From contig CAJPFG010000018.1 of NCBI GenBank assembly GCA_905339235.1, positions 1 through 64,000 on the forward strand: DNA of 64,000 nt, read 5' to 3'. The position numbers were made by a program, and so were the translations under genes. Source of the DNA: Phycisphaerales bacterium (lineage in GTDB: Bacteria; Planctomycetota; Phycisphaerae; Phycisphaerales; UBA1924). Shown here in pieces: positions 6,823-14,852 of the stretch; position 1 is the stretch's first letter; every line of letters starts with the position of its first letter. The notes under the pieces were generated by a model, which saw only the letters and a program-made list of their open reading frames with translations, searched no databases and was not told the DNA's origin.

Positions 6823-8631
6823 ATGAAGACGATCCTCATCGTGGATGACAAAGCCATTATCCGGGAACTCGTGGAGACGGCCCTCCGCGGTGAGGGCTAC
6901 CGCACCGTCAGCGCGTGCGGCGGCGCGGACGCGATCACGATGCTCGCATCCGAGGTTCCGGAGTTGGTGCTGCTGGACCTGTGCATGCCGTCGGTGGACG
7001 GGCTGGGAGTGCTCACGCGGATGCGCTCCACGCCATCCCTGGGAAAGGTGCCGGTCATCGTCCTTACGAGCGCGGGCGACCGCGCGACCGTGACTCAGGT
7101 CGCACGGCTGGGCGTGAGCGGGTTCATTCTGAAGGACAGTTTCTCGCTCCCCGGGCTGCTCAAGAAGGTCGCGGAAGTGCTCGCACCGGGTACCCCGGCC
7201 GTGGGCCCTGCATCCCAAGTAGCGGCCCGTTCCCTTGCCCCAACCCCCCCGCGCAGGGCAGTCACCAGCTCCCCGACCATCCGCCCTCCTTCCGCGGCGG
7301 GCGGTGCGTTCACCAGCGACGGCCGCTCGGCCACAGAAGCCCTCAAGTCCCTCCCGTCCATCATGTCACGCCCGCAACTGCTCGCCCGGATCGACAAGTG
7401 TGGCGAGCTTCAGGGGCTCTCGCCGGCGGTGGCGCAGGTGATGAAGCTCACCGCCAACAGCCACACGTCCTGCGAGGCCCTCGCCAAGGCGATCGGCCAG
7501 GACCAGGCCATCGCGGTGAAGATCCTGAAACTCGCCAACTCTTCGGTCTACACGCGCGGCAAGCCGGTCGATTCGGTGCAGACGGCGGTGGTTCGCATCG
7601 GGCTGGAGCGCATCCGCCAGGCCGTCATCAACCTCAGCGTCGTGGACCGCTTTAGCGCCGTCGCGTTCGACAGGCACCTGGAGACACGCCAGTTCTGGGA
7701 GCACGCCATCGCGTGCGGCATCATCGCCGCCGAGATCGCGCACGCGACCGACGCCAAGCACGCCGACGGGGCCTTCACCGCCGGGCTTATGCACGACGTG
7801 GGTCGGGTGGTGCTCGCCGAGCAGTTGGGCGCGGCGTACGTGGAAGTGATCAGCATGGCGCAGGCCCTGCAACTCCCGCTGGAAACGGTCGAGACCCGCA
7901 TGCTGGGCGCGACGCACGCGGAGATCATGGAGCGGGTGCTGCTCAGGTGGGGCTTCCCCAAGGGACTGGTGAAACCGATCGTGCTGCACCACTCCTCGGC
8001 GGGGGTCATCCGAACCACCGCCCCTGAGCAGGTCGTCGAGGCCGCGAGGTTGGCCCTGGCCAACCGGCTTGCTCACGCGCTGCTGCTGGGCACCAGCGGC
8101 AACGAGACGATCTATCCGACCGAGGAACTGTGTCAGGCTGTGGGCTTGAGCCCGGCCACCTTCCAGCACCTGATCGGTTTGGCGCAGCAGCAGACGGACG
8201 ACATGAAGTTCGCGATGCTGTCGAACAGTTCGGGAAGCGCCTGGCCGCGCCGGGTCGAGCAGGTCCGCGCGGGCCTGAGGGCACCGTTCCGGCCGCTCTT
8301 CGTGAGCGCGTCGCCCGATACGGACGCCTTCCGGGTGTTCATACAACAAATGGCGGAAGCCGACACCGGCGAACCGCCCAACGTCGCCGTCGTACACCTT
8401 GCCCGGGACGAGGACAAGCTGGGCCTTCTGGAGCAACTCCGTGCCGCACAAGCCGCCCGCGGCCTGTCCAACGCGCCGTGCGTGGTGCTCACCCCGCCCG
8501 GACGATCGGCGCCCTTGCCGAGTGCGACCGGACGATTCTGGCGGCACCTTACCACGCCCGTGACCGTTTCTGCGTTTGTTGACGCCGTCAACGCCGCGAT
8601 CGCACCGGCCGCCGGGCGAAACGCTGCGTGA
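6823..8631 (+). CDS. Response regulator with HDOD domain
   Basis: The 602-residue protein starts with a receiver domain (acidic DD at residues 8-9, phospho-acceptor Asp52 in LLDLCMP, Thr82, Lys104). A Pro/Ala/Ser-rich linker leads to an HDOD domain (about 187-400: LQGLSPAVAQVMKL, KILKLANSSVY, LMHDVGRVVLAEQ). The last about 110 residues (VAVVHLARDED...) resemble a receiver fold without the acidic pocket. HDOD proteins are non-enzymatic relatives of HD hydrolases that act in signalling hubs. It is divergent from the kinase/HD-GYP pair, so it may be a second output of the same relay. The ATG precedes MKTILIVDD directly, the canonical receiver start; there is no strong ribosome site. Confidence 0.88.
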   Translation: MKTILIVDDKAIIRELVETALRGEGYRTVSACGGADAITMLASEVPELVLLDLCMPSVDGLGVLTRMRSTPSLGKVPVIVLTSAGDRATVTQVARLGVSGFILKDSFSLPGLLKKVAEVLAPGTPAVGPASQVAARSLAPTPPRRAVTSSPTIRPPSAAGGAFTSDGRSATEALKSLPSIMSRPQLLARIDKCGELQGLSPAVAQVMKLTANSHTSCEALAKAIGQDQAIAVKILKLANSSVYTRGKPVDSVQTAVVRIGLERIRQAVINLSVVDRFSAVAFDRHLETRQFWEHAIACGIIAAEIAHATDAKHADGAFTAGLMHDVGRVVLAEQLGAAYVEVISMAQALQLPLETVETRMLGATHAEIMERVLLRWGFPKGLVKPIVLHHSSAGVIRTTAPEQVVEAARLALANRLAHALLLGTSGNETIYPTEELCQAVGLSPATFQHLIGLAQQQTDDMKFAMLSNSSGSAWPRRVEQVRAGLRAPFRPLFVSASPDTDAFRVFIQQMAEADTGEPPNVAVVHLARDEDKLGLLEQLRAAQAARGLSNAPCVVLTPPGRSAPLPSATGRFWRHLTTPVTVSAFVDAVNAAIAPAAGRNAA

Positions 8632-8730
8632 CCGCCGTGCCGCGTCCGCTGGCAGCGCACCGGCTGACATTGTGAGCGCAGATCCGCGACGAGCCGCTAC
8701 GCCTTCAAGGACGGTCCGAATCCATCGCCG

Positions 8731-8736
8731 TATCCT
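8731..8736 (+). promoter_or_regulatory. Leaderless -10 element TATCCT for the small gene at 8742
   Basis: TATCCT ends 5 nt before the ATG at 8742 and no ribosome site is present, fitting a leaderless transcript. The -35 region is weak. Confidence 0.5.
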
Positions 8737-8741
8737 CACTC

Positions 8742-8954
8742 ATGAACCTCAACCGCCGCACGGAGCGCTTGGAAAAGCAGCAACGGGCAGCGCACGAACC
8801 CGCGTGCCCGGCCTGCGGCGTGCCGAGGTCGTTCGTGCCCCGCGAGTGTCGCGTCCGGGACGGCGAAGGCGCGAACGAGCCCGAGCCCGGCGACTGGTGC
8901 TCCGAGTGCGGCCGCCAGCTCGTGATCCGAATCCAGTTCGACAAGGCCGGGTAG
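8742..8954 (+). CDS. Small double-CxxC protein
   Basis: This 70-residue soluble protein has two Cys pairs, CPACG (near residue 22) and CSECG (near residue 53), which would form one zinc ribbon, after a charged helical start (NLNRRTERLEKQQ). I do not recognise a named family; similar small proteins with an N-terminal RxERLE helix and a zinc ribbon are frequent in planctomycete accessory regions. It is convergent with the next gene and 3 bp from its end. The start is supported by the TATCCT element 5 nt upstream. Confidence 0.6.
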   Translation: MNLNRRTERLEKQQRAAHEPACPACGVPRSFVPRECRVRDGEGANEPEPGDWCSECGRQLVIRIQFDKAG

Positions 8955-8956
8955 CC

Positions 8957-9355
8957 CTACCTCGCCGTGTACACGCCGCGCGCAACGCGCTTGAACAGGT
9001 CCGTGTGCCGCGACACCGCGTTGCGGATCATCTTCATGTACGACCGGCCCCCGCCGCGGTAGCCCGCCCTGCGAGCCGCGTCCGCCGCCTCGCTCGGGGT
9101 CATCCGCTTCCCCCGCATGGCCGTCGCCAGCACCGTGGGAAGCCCGATCGGGTTGTGCCCCGGTCGAACCGGGAGCCCGAGGATGCCGTCGAGGGCGTTC
9201 CCGCCCATCGCCCGGATCTTCGCGTCCACCACGGCCAGGCGGCTGATCGCTTCCGCGCGCTCGCGTCGAAGTTGCGCGGCCCGGCCCCGGCGGCGTTCCA
9301 ACTCTCTGATGAGTTCGGCGGCGGGGATGGCGGCGAGGCTCGAACGTCTACCCAT
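8957..9355 (-). CDS. Coiled-coil protein with a HARE-HTH-like winged-helix tail
   Basis: The 132-residue protein has an N-terminal Arg/Glu-rich helix (about 12-47) and a C-terminal domain running from LATAMRGKRMTPSEAADAAR to FKRVARGVYTAR. The pattern 'conserved Met-Thr, helix, aGY, basic helix, fkRVaRGvYt' resembles HARE-HTH-type winged helices that link chromatin or restriction enzymes to DNA; this is by eye, not by profile. The ATG at 9355 is chosen over a much longer open frame because upstream codons lose protein-like composition and a TACACT promoter plus a GGGG-type site lie just upstream. Probably a DNA-binding accessory protein of unknown role. Confidence 0.6.
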   Translation of the reverse strand: MGRRSSLAAIPAAELIRELERRRGRAAQLRRERAEAISRLAVVDAKIRAMGGNALDGILGLPVRPGHNPIGLPTVLATAMRGKRMTPSEAADAARRAGYRGGGRSYMKMIRNAVSRHTDLFKRVARGVYTAR

Positions 9356-9658
9356 GGCGGAGGCACCCCTTTCGGTGGCCGAAAGTGTACCGGAGCCGCG
9401 GCCTGAAACAACGAACCGCGCCCGTCTGAGCGCGGCCCGCCATGATCGGGGCGTGAAGCGGGCGGCAAGCACGGAAACCGCCCGGTTCATCAGTCCGCAA
9501 CCACTACGGCCTTGGGATCGGCTGCCCGGATGGGGTGACGGTGGTTTGACGGGGCTGCCCGGAGGGGGTTGGGGGATTCGATTCAGGCCGGGCCCGCGCA
9601 GGCGGCGCAGGCGGACCGGAACAGGTGAGGGAGCCGGCGCGATTCGGTACACTTCGGC
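9356..9658. other. Intergenic region with divergent promoters
   Basis: These 303 bp hold a TACACT -10 for the minus-strand gene (9384-9389) overlapped by the hairpin-forming TTTCGGTGGCCGAAA (9370-9384), which may be an operator, and at the far end the leaderless TACACT of the plus-strand gene at 9659. The middle, about 9,400-9,640, is G-rich and I see nothing recognisable in it. Confidence 0.4.
9648..9653 (+). promoter_or_regulatory. Leaderless -10 element TACACT for the gene at 9659
   Basis: TACACT is followed by 5 nt (tcggc) and the ATG at 9659; no ribosome site lies between, so the transcript is expected to be leaderless. Confidence 0.55.
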
Positions 9659-9886
9659 ATGTCCGGCGGACGGAGCAAACTCGGGGACACGGTGCTGGAC
9701 ACGCTGAGGCAGCACATGAAGCTGGCGATCAAGGTCGATAGTTCGAGCCCGCTGGGCGGCCCCACCCTGTGGCGCCTGCATGCCCAATCGGTAGGCGGGC
9801 AGGTCTGGGTCGCCGAGCACGAGGACTACTACAAGGCCGCGTGCATCCTGGCGGAGATGGTGGGGTTTGAGTTGGAGGATGGGTGA
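9659..9886 (+). CDS. Small hypothetical protein, first gene of a two-gene operon
   Basis: The 75-residue protein (MSGGRSKLGDTVLDTLRQHM...) is soluble, mixed alpha/beta in appearance, with a Trp-rich centre (GGPTLWRLHAQSVGGQVWVA) and a C-terminal helix. I do not recognise it. Its stop codon overlaps the start of the next gene (GTGATG), so the two are translationally coupled and probably act together. Start supported by the TACACT element 5 nt upstream. Confidence 0.6.
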   Translation: MSGGRSKLGDTVLDTLRQHMKLAIKVDSSSPLGGPTLWRLHAQSVGGQVWVAEHEDYYKAACILAEMVGFELEDG

Positions 9887-10623
9887 TGCTGAAGAAGTAC
9901 AGCCAGTCCATCCTCGCCCTTCCGTCAGACATTCACGATGTTGACGACGTGCTGGTCCCAGGGCTCCAGATTGAACAGAACGACCGCCTGGGGACGTGGT
10001 ATGCGCCGTTCGAGTACGTAAATGCGAAGGCACGCCTGATCCTGCTGGGTGTGACACCGGGGCCGACGCAGATGACGAATGCGCTGCGGTTTGCACGCGA
10101 GGCGCTAGGTCAGAACCTGTCGGAAGATGCTCTGAAGCGAGATGTGAAGCGACGGGCCTCGTTCTCCGGGCCGATGCGAAAGAACCTCGTACGGATGCTT
10201 GATGGCGTCGGACTGCACACGGCGCTGCGCATTTCCACTACTGAAGCCATCTTCGTTCACGATCCGGATCTCCTTCACTCGACGAGTTGCATCCGATACC
10301 CCACGTTCTACCGTCGCGGTCCGGGCGCCCCGTGGCGTCCGTACAACGCGACGCCCGCAATCGACCGAGATGCCTACCTCGTCCACTACCTAGACACCGA
10401 ACTCGCACCGGAGCTGGCGTCCATCCCCGACGCGCTCATCATTCCTCTGGGAGCCTCTGCGCAGAGGGCGGTTGAGTACCTCGCCCGTCAGGACGATCTG
10501 GCACTCACGCGCTGCATCCTGGGGATGCCCCATCCTTCCGGAGCCAACAACGGCAGAATAGTGAATGAGTTCCCGCGTGTGCGCGCGGAAATCGCAGACA
10601 AGGTCAAAGCGTGGTTTGCGTAG
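9883..10623 (+). CDS. Uracil-DNA-glycosylase-superfamily-like protein
   Basis: The 246-residue protein has features of the UDG fold in the right order: LILLGVTPGPTQM near residue 52 (motif 1, G-x-x-P-G), an internal strand ALIIPLGASAQRAVEYL, and MPHPSGANNGR near residue 215 (motif 2, H-P-S). Known members remove uracil or other damaged bases; some relatives are phage-defence or uncharacterised proteins. The lengths of the inserts differ from the standard family, so substrate is unknown. Translation probably starts at the GTG at 9883 or the ATG at 9886, overlapping the upstream stop. The partner small protein may regulate or scaffold it. Confidence 0.55.
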   Translation: MMLKKYSQSILALPSDIHDVDDVLVPGLQIEQNDRLGTWYAPFEYVNAKARLILLGVTPGPTQMTNALRFAREALGQNLSEDALKRDVKRRASFSGPMRKNLVRMLDGVGLHTALRISTTEAIFVHDPDLLHSTSCIRYPTFYRRGPGAPWRPYNATPAIDRDAYLVHYLDTELAPELASIPDALIIPLGASAQRAVEYLARQDDLALTRCILGMPHPSGANNGRIVNEFPRVRAEIADKVKAWFA

Positions 10624-10734
10624 GGATGCCGTGCGCGGCGTTGCGCCTTTGAGGAGGGGGAGTAGCCAGCGGTGGCACCCGACAGTATTACCTGCTTGCT
10701 CCGTGGCGGGCCGAGATGAGTATTCTGAATGCCG

Positions 10735-12342
10735 CTACGGCAGCGGCGGCAGCCCAAGTTCCTTCAGGAACGTGTTGTGCTTGGCTGTGGCCGCACGGAT
10801 ATCGCCATCGATCTCGACCAACTTCCGATGCGTCTCCGCGAGGTCGACCTCCGGCTCGTCCTGAGCGGTGCTGACGTAGCGCGAGATGTTCAGGTTGAAG
10901 TCGTTGGCCTCGAGCTCCTTCATCTCGACCCGGCGGGAGTATCGATCCTCCTCCTTACGGTGCTGGTACGTCTCGACGATCTTGGCGATGTGCGCCGGCG
11001 TGAGCTGATTCTGGCGCTTGCCTCTATCGAAGTGCCCGCTTGCGTTGATGATGAGCACGTCGTCCGGCTTTTTGCACTTCTTTAACACGAGGATGCACAC
11101 GGGGATACCCGTGGAGTAAAACAGGTTGGCGGGTAGGCCGATGATCGTGTCGATGTGCCCGTCCTTGAGCAGTTTCGTGCGGATCTTCTCCTCCGCCCCA
11201 CCGCGGAACAGCACGCCGTGCGGCAGGATGATCGCCATCACCCCCTCATCCTTGAGGTAGTGGAACCCGTGCAGCAGGAACGCGAAGTCCGCGGCTGACT
11301 TGGGCGCGAGGCCGTAGTTCGTGAACCGCACGTCCTCGCCCATCGCCTCGCCTGGCTCCCAGCGGTAGCTGAAGGGCGGGTTGGCCACCACGGCATCGAA
11401 GGCGGGCTTCTTGCGCGGGTTGGTCTCACGCAGGAAGTCCCAATCGTTCTTCAGCGTGTCGCCGTGGTAGATCTCGAACTCCGAGTCCTTCACCCCGTGC
11501 AGCAGCATGTTCATCCGCGCCAGGTTGTACGTGGTGATGTTGCTCTCTTGCCCGAAAATCTTGCCGATGCCGTGCGGCCCCATCCGCTTGCGGACATTCA
11601 GCAGCAGGGAGCCGGACCCGCACGCGAAGTCCAGCACGCTCTCTAACCGCTTCTTCGTGCCGGTCGCGGGCTCCTGGCTGTCGAGCGTGACAATCGCGGA
11701 GAGGATGCTCGATATCTGCTGCGGCGTGTAGAACTCGCCCGCCTTCTTTCCTGAGCCCGCGGCAAACTGCCCGATCAGATACTCATAGGCGTTGCCCAGC
11801 GTGTCGGTGTCGGTCGAGAACTCGGCCAGGCCCTCGGCGATGCGTGTGAGGACAGCGCAGAGGCGGGTGTTGCGGTCGGCGTAGGTCTTGCCCAGCTTGT
11901 CGGACGCGAGGTTGATCTCCGAGAACAGGCCCTGGAACGTGCTCTCGAAGGACTCGGTCTCGATGTACTTGAACCCCGCTTGCAGGGTCTTGAGCAGTTC
12001 GCCGCTCTGCGTTCGGGCCATGTTGGCGATGCTGGCCCACAGGTGCTCGGGCTTGATGACATAGTGCACCTTGCGGCGCATCTGCTTCTCGAACGCGGCC
12101 ACGTCGTCAGGGTTGTTCGCGTACCAGATCGCAAGCGGCACCCGACGACCGTCGCCGTTGAGTTTGGGGTAGTCTCGCCCAAGCTCCTTTTGCGCCGCGT
12201 TCTCGTAGTTGTCCGAGAGGTAGCGAAGGAACAGGAACGCGAGCATGTAGTCGCGGAAATCGTCAGCGTTCATCGCGCCGCGGAGGTCATCGGCGATGTT
12301 CCACAGAACCTTGCCGAGCTGCTTTTGGTCTTGGTCGGTCAT
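10735..12342 (-). CDS. hsdM: Type I restriction-modification system, methyltransferase subunit HsdM
   Basis: The 535-residue protein has an HsdM N-terminal helical domain (DDFRDYMLAFLFLRYLSD), the N6-adenine methyltransferase motif I DFACGSGSLL and the catalytic NPPF motif (VVANPPFSYRW). It methylates adenine in the recognition site chosen by HsdS and is needed for both modification and cleavage. It is the last gene of the minus-strand operon; its ATG overlaps the stop of the anticodon-nuclease gene by 4 bp (ATGA type). HsdM is usually first or second in such operons, so its position at the end is unusual. All catalytic residues are intact. Confidence 0.96.
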   Translation of the reverse strand: MTDQDQKQLGKVLWNIADDLRGAMNADDFRDYMLAFLFLRYLSDNYENAAQKELGRDYPKLNGDGRRVPLAIWYANNPDDVAAFEKQMRRKVHYVIKPEHLWASIANMARTQSGELLKTLQAGFKYIETESFESTFQGLFSEINLASDKLGKTYADRNTRLCAVLTRIAEGLAEFSTDTDTLGNAYEYLIGQFAAGSGKKAGEFYTPQQISSILSAIVTLDSQEPATGTKKRLESVLDFACGSGSLLLNVRKRMGPHGIGKIFGQESNITTYNLARMNMLLHGVKDSEFEIYHGDTLKNDWDFLRETNPRKKPAFDAVVANPPFSYRWEPGEAMGEDVRFTNYGLAPKSAADFAFLLHGFHYLKDEGVMAIILPHGVLFRGGAEEKIRTKLLKDGHIDTIIGLPANLFYSTGIPVCILVLKKCKKPDDVLIINASGHFDRGKRQNQLTPAHIAKIVETYQHRKEEDRYSRRVEMKELEANDFNLNISRYVSTAQDEPEVDLAETHRKLVEIDGDIRAATAKHNTFLKELGLPPLP

Positions 12343-13547
12343 GGTGTGGTCCGCGGGCTTTCGATGGCAGAAGGTGCGGGGAGTGGCGACGCTTGGACGG
12401 CGGCAGGGGTTGCCGTCGGCAGGACTGGTGCGGCGGGCGCGGCTTCAGCAGGAAATAGCGTCGGGCTGAACGGGTGTGTGGCAAGGAACTGGCGCAGGGC
12501 CCGGGCGAAGTAGTCCTTGTTCTCCTGGAGCATCTCACGCGGCTCGTACAGCGAGTAGTCCCCGTGACTCATCAGGTCGATGACACGCTTGTAGCCGGTC
12601 GCGTTGGGGTCGCCGTCTTCCGGCTTGATGCACTGGTCCCACGTCTCGTAGCCGAGGAAGCATGCCGTTTGCTCCATGACTCGGCGGAGCATGTTGAAGT
12701 GGTGCGTGTAGAGTTCGCCGGTTCGCGCCGCTTCGTGCATCTGCACGAGGCACGACAGGTGGTACAGGAAGGGCGTGCTGTCCGTTTCTCGCACAACGAA
12801 CCCGCCTGCGGGATCTCGCGTGAGGAAGTACTTTCGGGGCTTCTTCATCTCGTTGCACAGCACATTGAAGAAGAGAACGTGGTGCGTCGAGACCATCAGA
12901 CGAAGCGGCTCGCGTGCGCCCTTGAGCATCTGCGCGAGATGGTGCGCCACCATCACCGCGTTGTTCTCGTCCAAGGACGACACGGGGTCGTCGATGTAGA
13001 TGAACTTCACCCACTTGTACGCCTCCGCCCCGTCGAGCACGAGTTGGACGACGGCGAGGAAAAAGCACCAGATGAAGATGTTCTCTTCGCCGCGGGAGAC
13101 CTTGATGTCCTCGACGGTGGTCGCCGCGCCGCCCGCCGCGCCCGGGAGCTCGCGAGAAAAGCTGACCTCCCACTCGGTGGTGTCGATACGGAAGTCAAAG
13201 TCGGCGTAGCGGCTCAGCTGGGCCCGGATTCGTGTGTCCATCTCCAGTTCGCCCAGCCCGGCGAAGAAGCTGGAGTCCTTGTTGATCCTGAGCACCCGCT
13301 CCCGGTCGTTCTTCAGGTCATTGTCCCAGGAGAACAGGTCCTCGGTGAACGCGTTGAAGTACAGCGTGTCCTGCGCCGTGGTGTTGCCGTCGGCGTCACG
13401 TTGCTTGCCGAGATCCTTGAAGGCGGTGCAGAGCCGCGTCTTACCCGTGCCGTTGTATGCATAAAGCAGCACCGACTTCTTTGCCTGCAACTCTTGGCGC
13501 AGGTGCGCGGCGAGCGCGGGCAAGTCCGGGAGGGTTGCGTCGGGCAT
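12339..13547 (-). CDS. PrrC/RloC-like anticodon nuclease (tRNA-cleaving toxin) embedded in the type I operon
   Basis: The 402-residue protein joins an ABC-type NTPase to a C-terminal nuclease-like domain. Visible NTPase motifs: Walker A YNGTGKT (31-37), signature-like SRGEENIF (151-158), Walker B FIYIDDPVSSLD (182-193) and a His switch STHH (220-223). In the C-terminal part, Arg288, Glu292 and His328 have nearly the spacing of the Arg-Glu-His triad of E. coli PrrC (320, 324, 356), which cuts tRNA-Lys when the linked type I enzyme is disabled by phage. Length is close to PrrC (396). It sits 3 bp after hsdS and overlaps hsdM, as expected of a nuclease masked by an Hsd complex. The last about 35 residues are Pro/Ala-rich and probably disordered. 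Alternative: another AAA_13-type ATPase without nuclease activity. Confidence 0.72.
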   Translation of the reverse strand: MPDATLPDLPALAAHLRQELQAKKSVLLYAYNGTGKTRLCTAFKDLGKQRDADGNTTAQDTLYFNAFTEDLFSWDNDLKNDRERVLRINKDSSFFAGLGELEMDTRIRAQLSRYADFDFRIDTTEWEVSFSRELPGAAGGAATTVEDIKVSRGEENIFIWCFFLAVVQLVLDGAEAYKWVKFIYIDDPVSSLDENNAVMVAHHLAQMLKGAREPLRLMVSTHHVLFFNVLCNEMKKPRKYFLTRDPAGGFVVRETDSTPFLYHLSCLVQMHEAARTGELYTHHFNMLRRVMEQTACFLGYETWDQCIKPEDGDPNATGYKRVIDLMSHGDYSLYEPREMLQENKDYFARALRQFLATHPFSPTLFPAEAAPAAPVLPTATPAAVQASPLPAPSAIESPRTTP

Positions 13548-13550
13548 GGG

Positions 13551-14852
13551 TCAGGCCCCCTCCGGTGACGGGAACAGCCCCTGCATCAGGCCGCTCTTGT
13601 GGACCTTGAGGGCGGCGAGGGCGGCGACCTCGGCGGCGATCGCCGCGTCGAGCGAGCCGAGGCAGTCGGCTATTCGCTGCTGCTCGGCTCTCTCCTTTGG
13701 GTAGTAGAATGGAAGGGCTCGAATGAGCCCTTGGCTCAGATTCTCTTGCCCACCGCTGTTGCTTAGGCTGCGCACTTCGTCGTAACGGGCGCACAGACTC
13801 AGGAACGTGAACGACGGTTCGACGTCCGGGTGCGGCAGGATTGCCGCGCATGCCTGGTTCGTCGTCGCCTCGATCCCAAGCATTGCCACCTTGCCGCGCG
13901 TCTTGCCCTGCCCGTACAACGCCACCAGCACGGTGTTCTTGGGGAATCGCTTCGCGGAGGAATGCTCGACGCCCGCTTCCGTGATGAACTCTTCGGCGCT
14001 GTCGATAACGTTGAAATCGACGAGCGAAGTCGTGATCCACGGTACGGAGCCGCCCCAGTATTCGGACACTGCCCGATCCGGCGTACCGCCTGTCATCGTC
14101 TCGAAGAGATCGCCGAGCGGGATCTGCTCCCACTCCGGCCTGTTGCGGAACTGAGGGAATCGGAGGCGGGGGAGGCGTTGGCCTTCCTGGGGGAAGAGGT
14201 GCCGCATCAGCCCTCTCCGGTGAGCCCGGAGCGTGTCCACTTTCCGACTCTGAGCAGCGATTAGCTCGTTCAAGGAGTTCCGGCATTCAGCGATCCGTTC
14301 TTGCTCAGCAAGCCGCGGAGGGAGTGGGAACTCGACACTGAAGAACTCCTCTGGCTTGATGTTCAACAAGCCGTCGCTTCTGGCACCACTCGTGAGGAAG
14401 CGGATGAGTTGCCAGCCGTGTTCATTCCGCTCAAATAGTCCCTCGAAGAAGCCTGGGGCGAGTCCGCTCCAAAGTCGAAAGCAGATGAACGCATTCGACG
14501 CAGCAGCTTCGCCGAACTCCTTCAGGCGGTACACGCACCCTTGGGGGTAAAGATTCGAGTTTCCCTTGTTGTACGCGAAGTCGCCGTTTCGAATGTGAAT
14601 GTAGTTCTTGTACTGTTCTCCCGAGATGTCGCGTCCAAACTTCTCCGCCTGCGCGACGAATCCGCGACCGGCCGTGATGCTGACTGGAGTTAGTCGCAGA
14701 TCTCCGACCTTGTCGATGATGCGTTCACAAAGTGTGGCGAGCGCTGAGCGTCTCCAGGGTCCGTGTGCGCGAAAGGCCGGAAAACGCAACTTGGGCACGA
14801 GCCTGCTCTCGCCGTCCGCCTTCACCGAGTTGGGCTTAGGCTTACTGCTCAT
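13551..14852 (-). CDS. hsdS: Type I restriction-modification system, specificity subunit HsdS
   Basis: The 433-residue protein has two target-recognition domains, each followed by a conserved helical spacer (PLPPRLAEQERIAECRNSLN near residue 185 and YYPKERAEQQRIADCLGSLD near 390), the standard HsdS layout for a bipartite DNA site. Each half ends with the matching HRRGLMRHLFPQ / HKSGLMQGLFP repeat. The two recognition domains differ, so the target is probably asymmetric. It overlaps the 3' end of hsdR by 11 bp and is followed by the anticodon-nuclease gene after 3 bp. No truncation is apparent. Confidence 0.95.
   Translation of the reverse strand: MSSKPKPNSVKADGESRLVPKLRFPAFRAHGPWRRSALATLCERIIDKVGDLRLTPVSITAGRGFVAQAEKFGRDISGEQYKNYIHIRNGDFAYNKGNSNLYPQGCVYRLKEFGEAAASNAFICFRLWSGLAPGFFEGLFERNEHGWQLIRFLTSGARSDGLLNIKPEEFFSVEFPLPPRLAEQERIAECRNSLNELIAAQSRKVDTLRAHRRGLMRHLFPQEGQRLPRLRFPQFRNRPEWEQIPLGDLFETMTGGTPDRAVSEYWGGSVPWITTSLVDFNVIDSAEEFITEAGVEHSSAKRFPKNTVLVALYGQGKTRGKVAMLGIEATTNQACAAILPHPDVEPSFTFLSLCARYDEVRSLSNSGGQENLSQGLIRALPFYYPKERAEQQRIADCLGSLDAAIAAEVAALAALKVHKSGLMQGLFPSPEGA

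Noticed and set aside
9467-9658. Possible tRNA in the G-rich region with a GGGATTCGATTC stretch
   Set aside because: No acceptor stem or anticodon arm can be paired around it on either strand.
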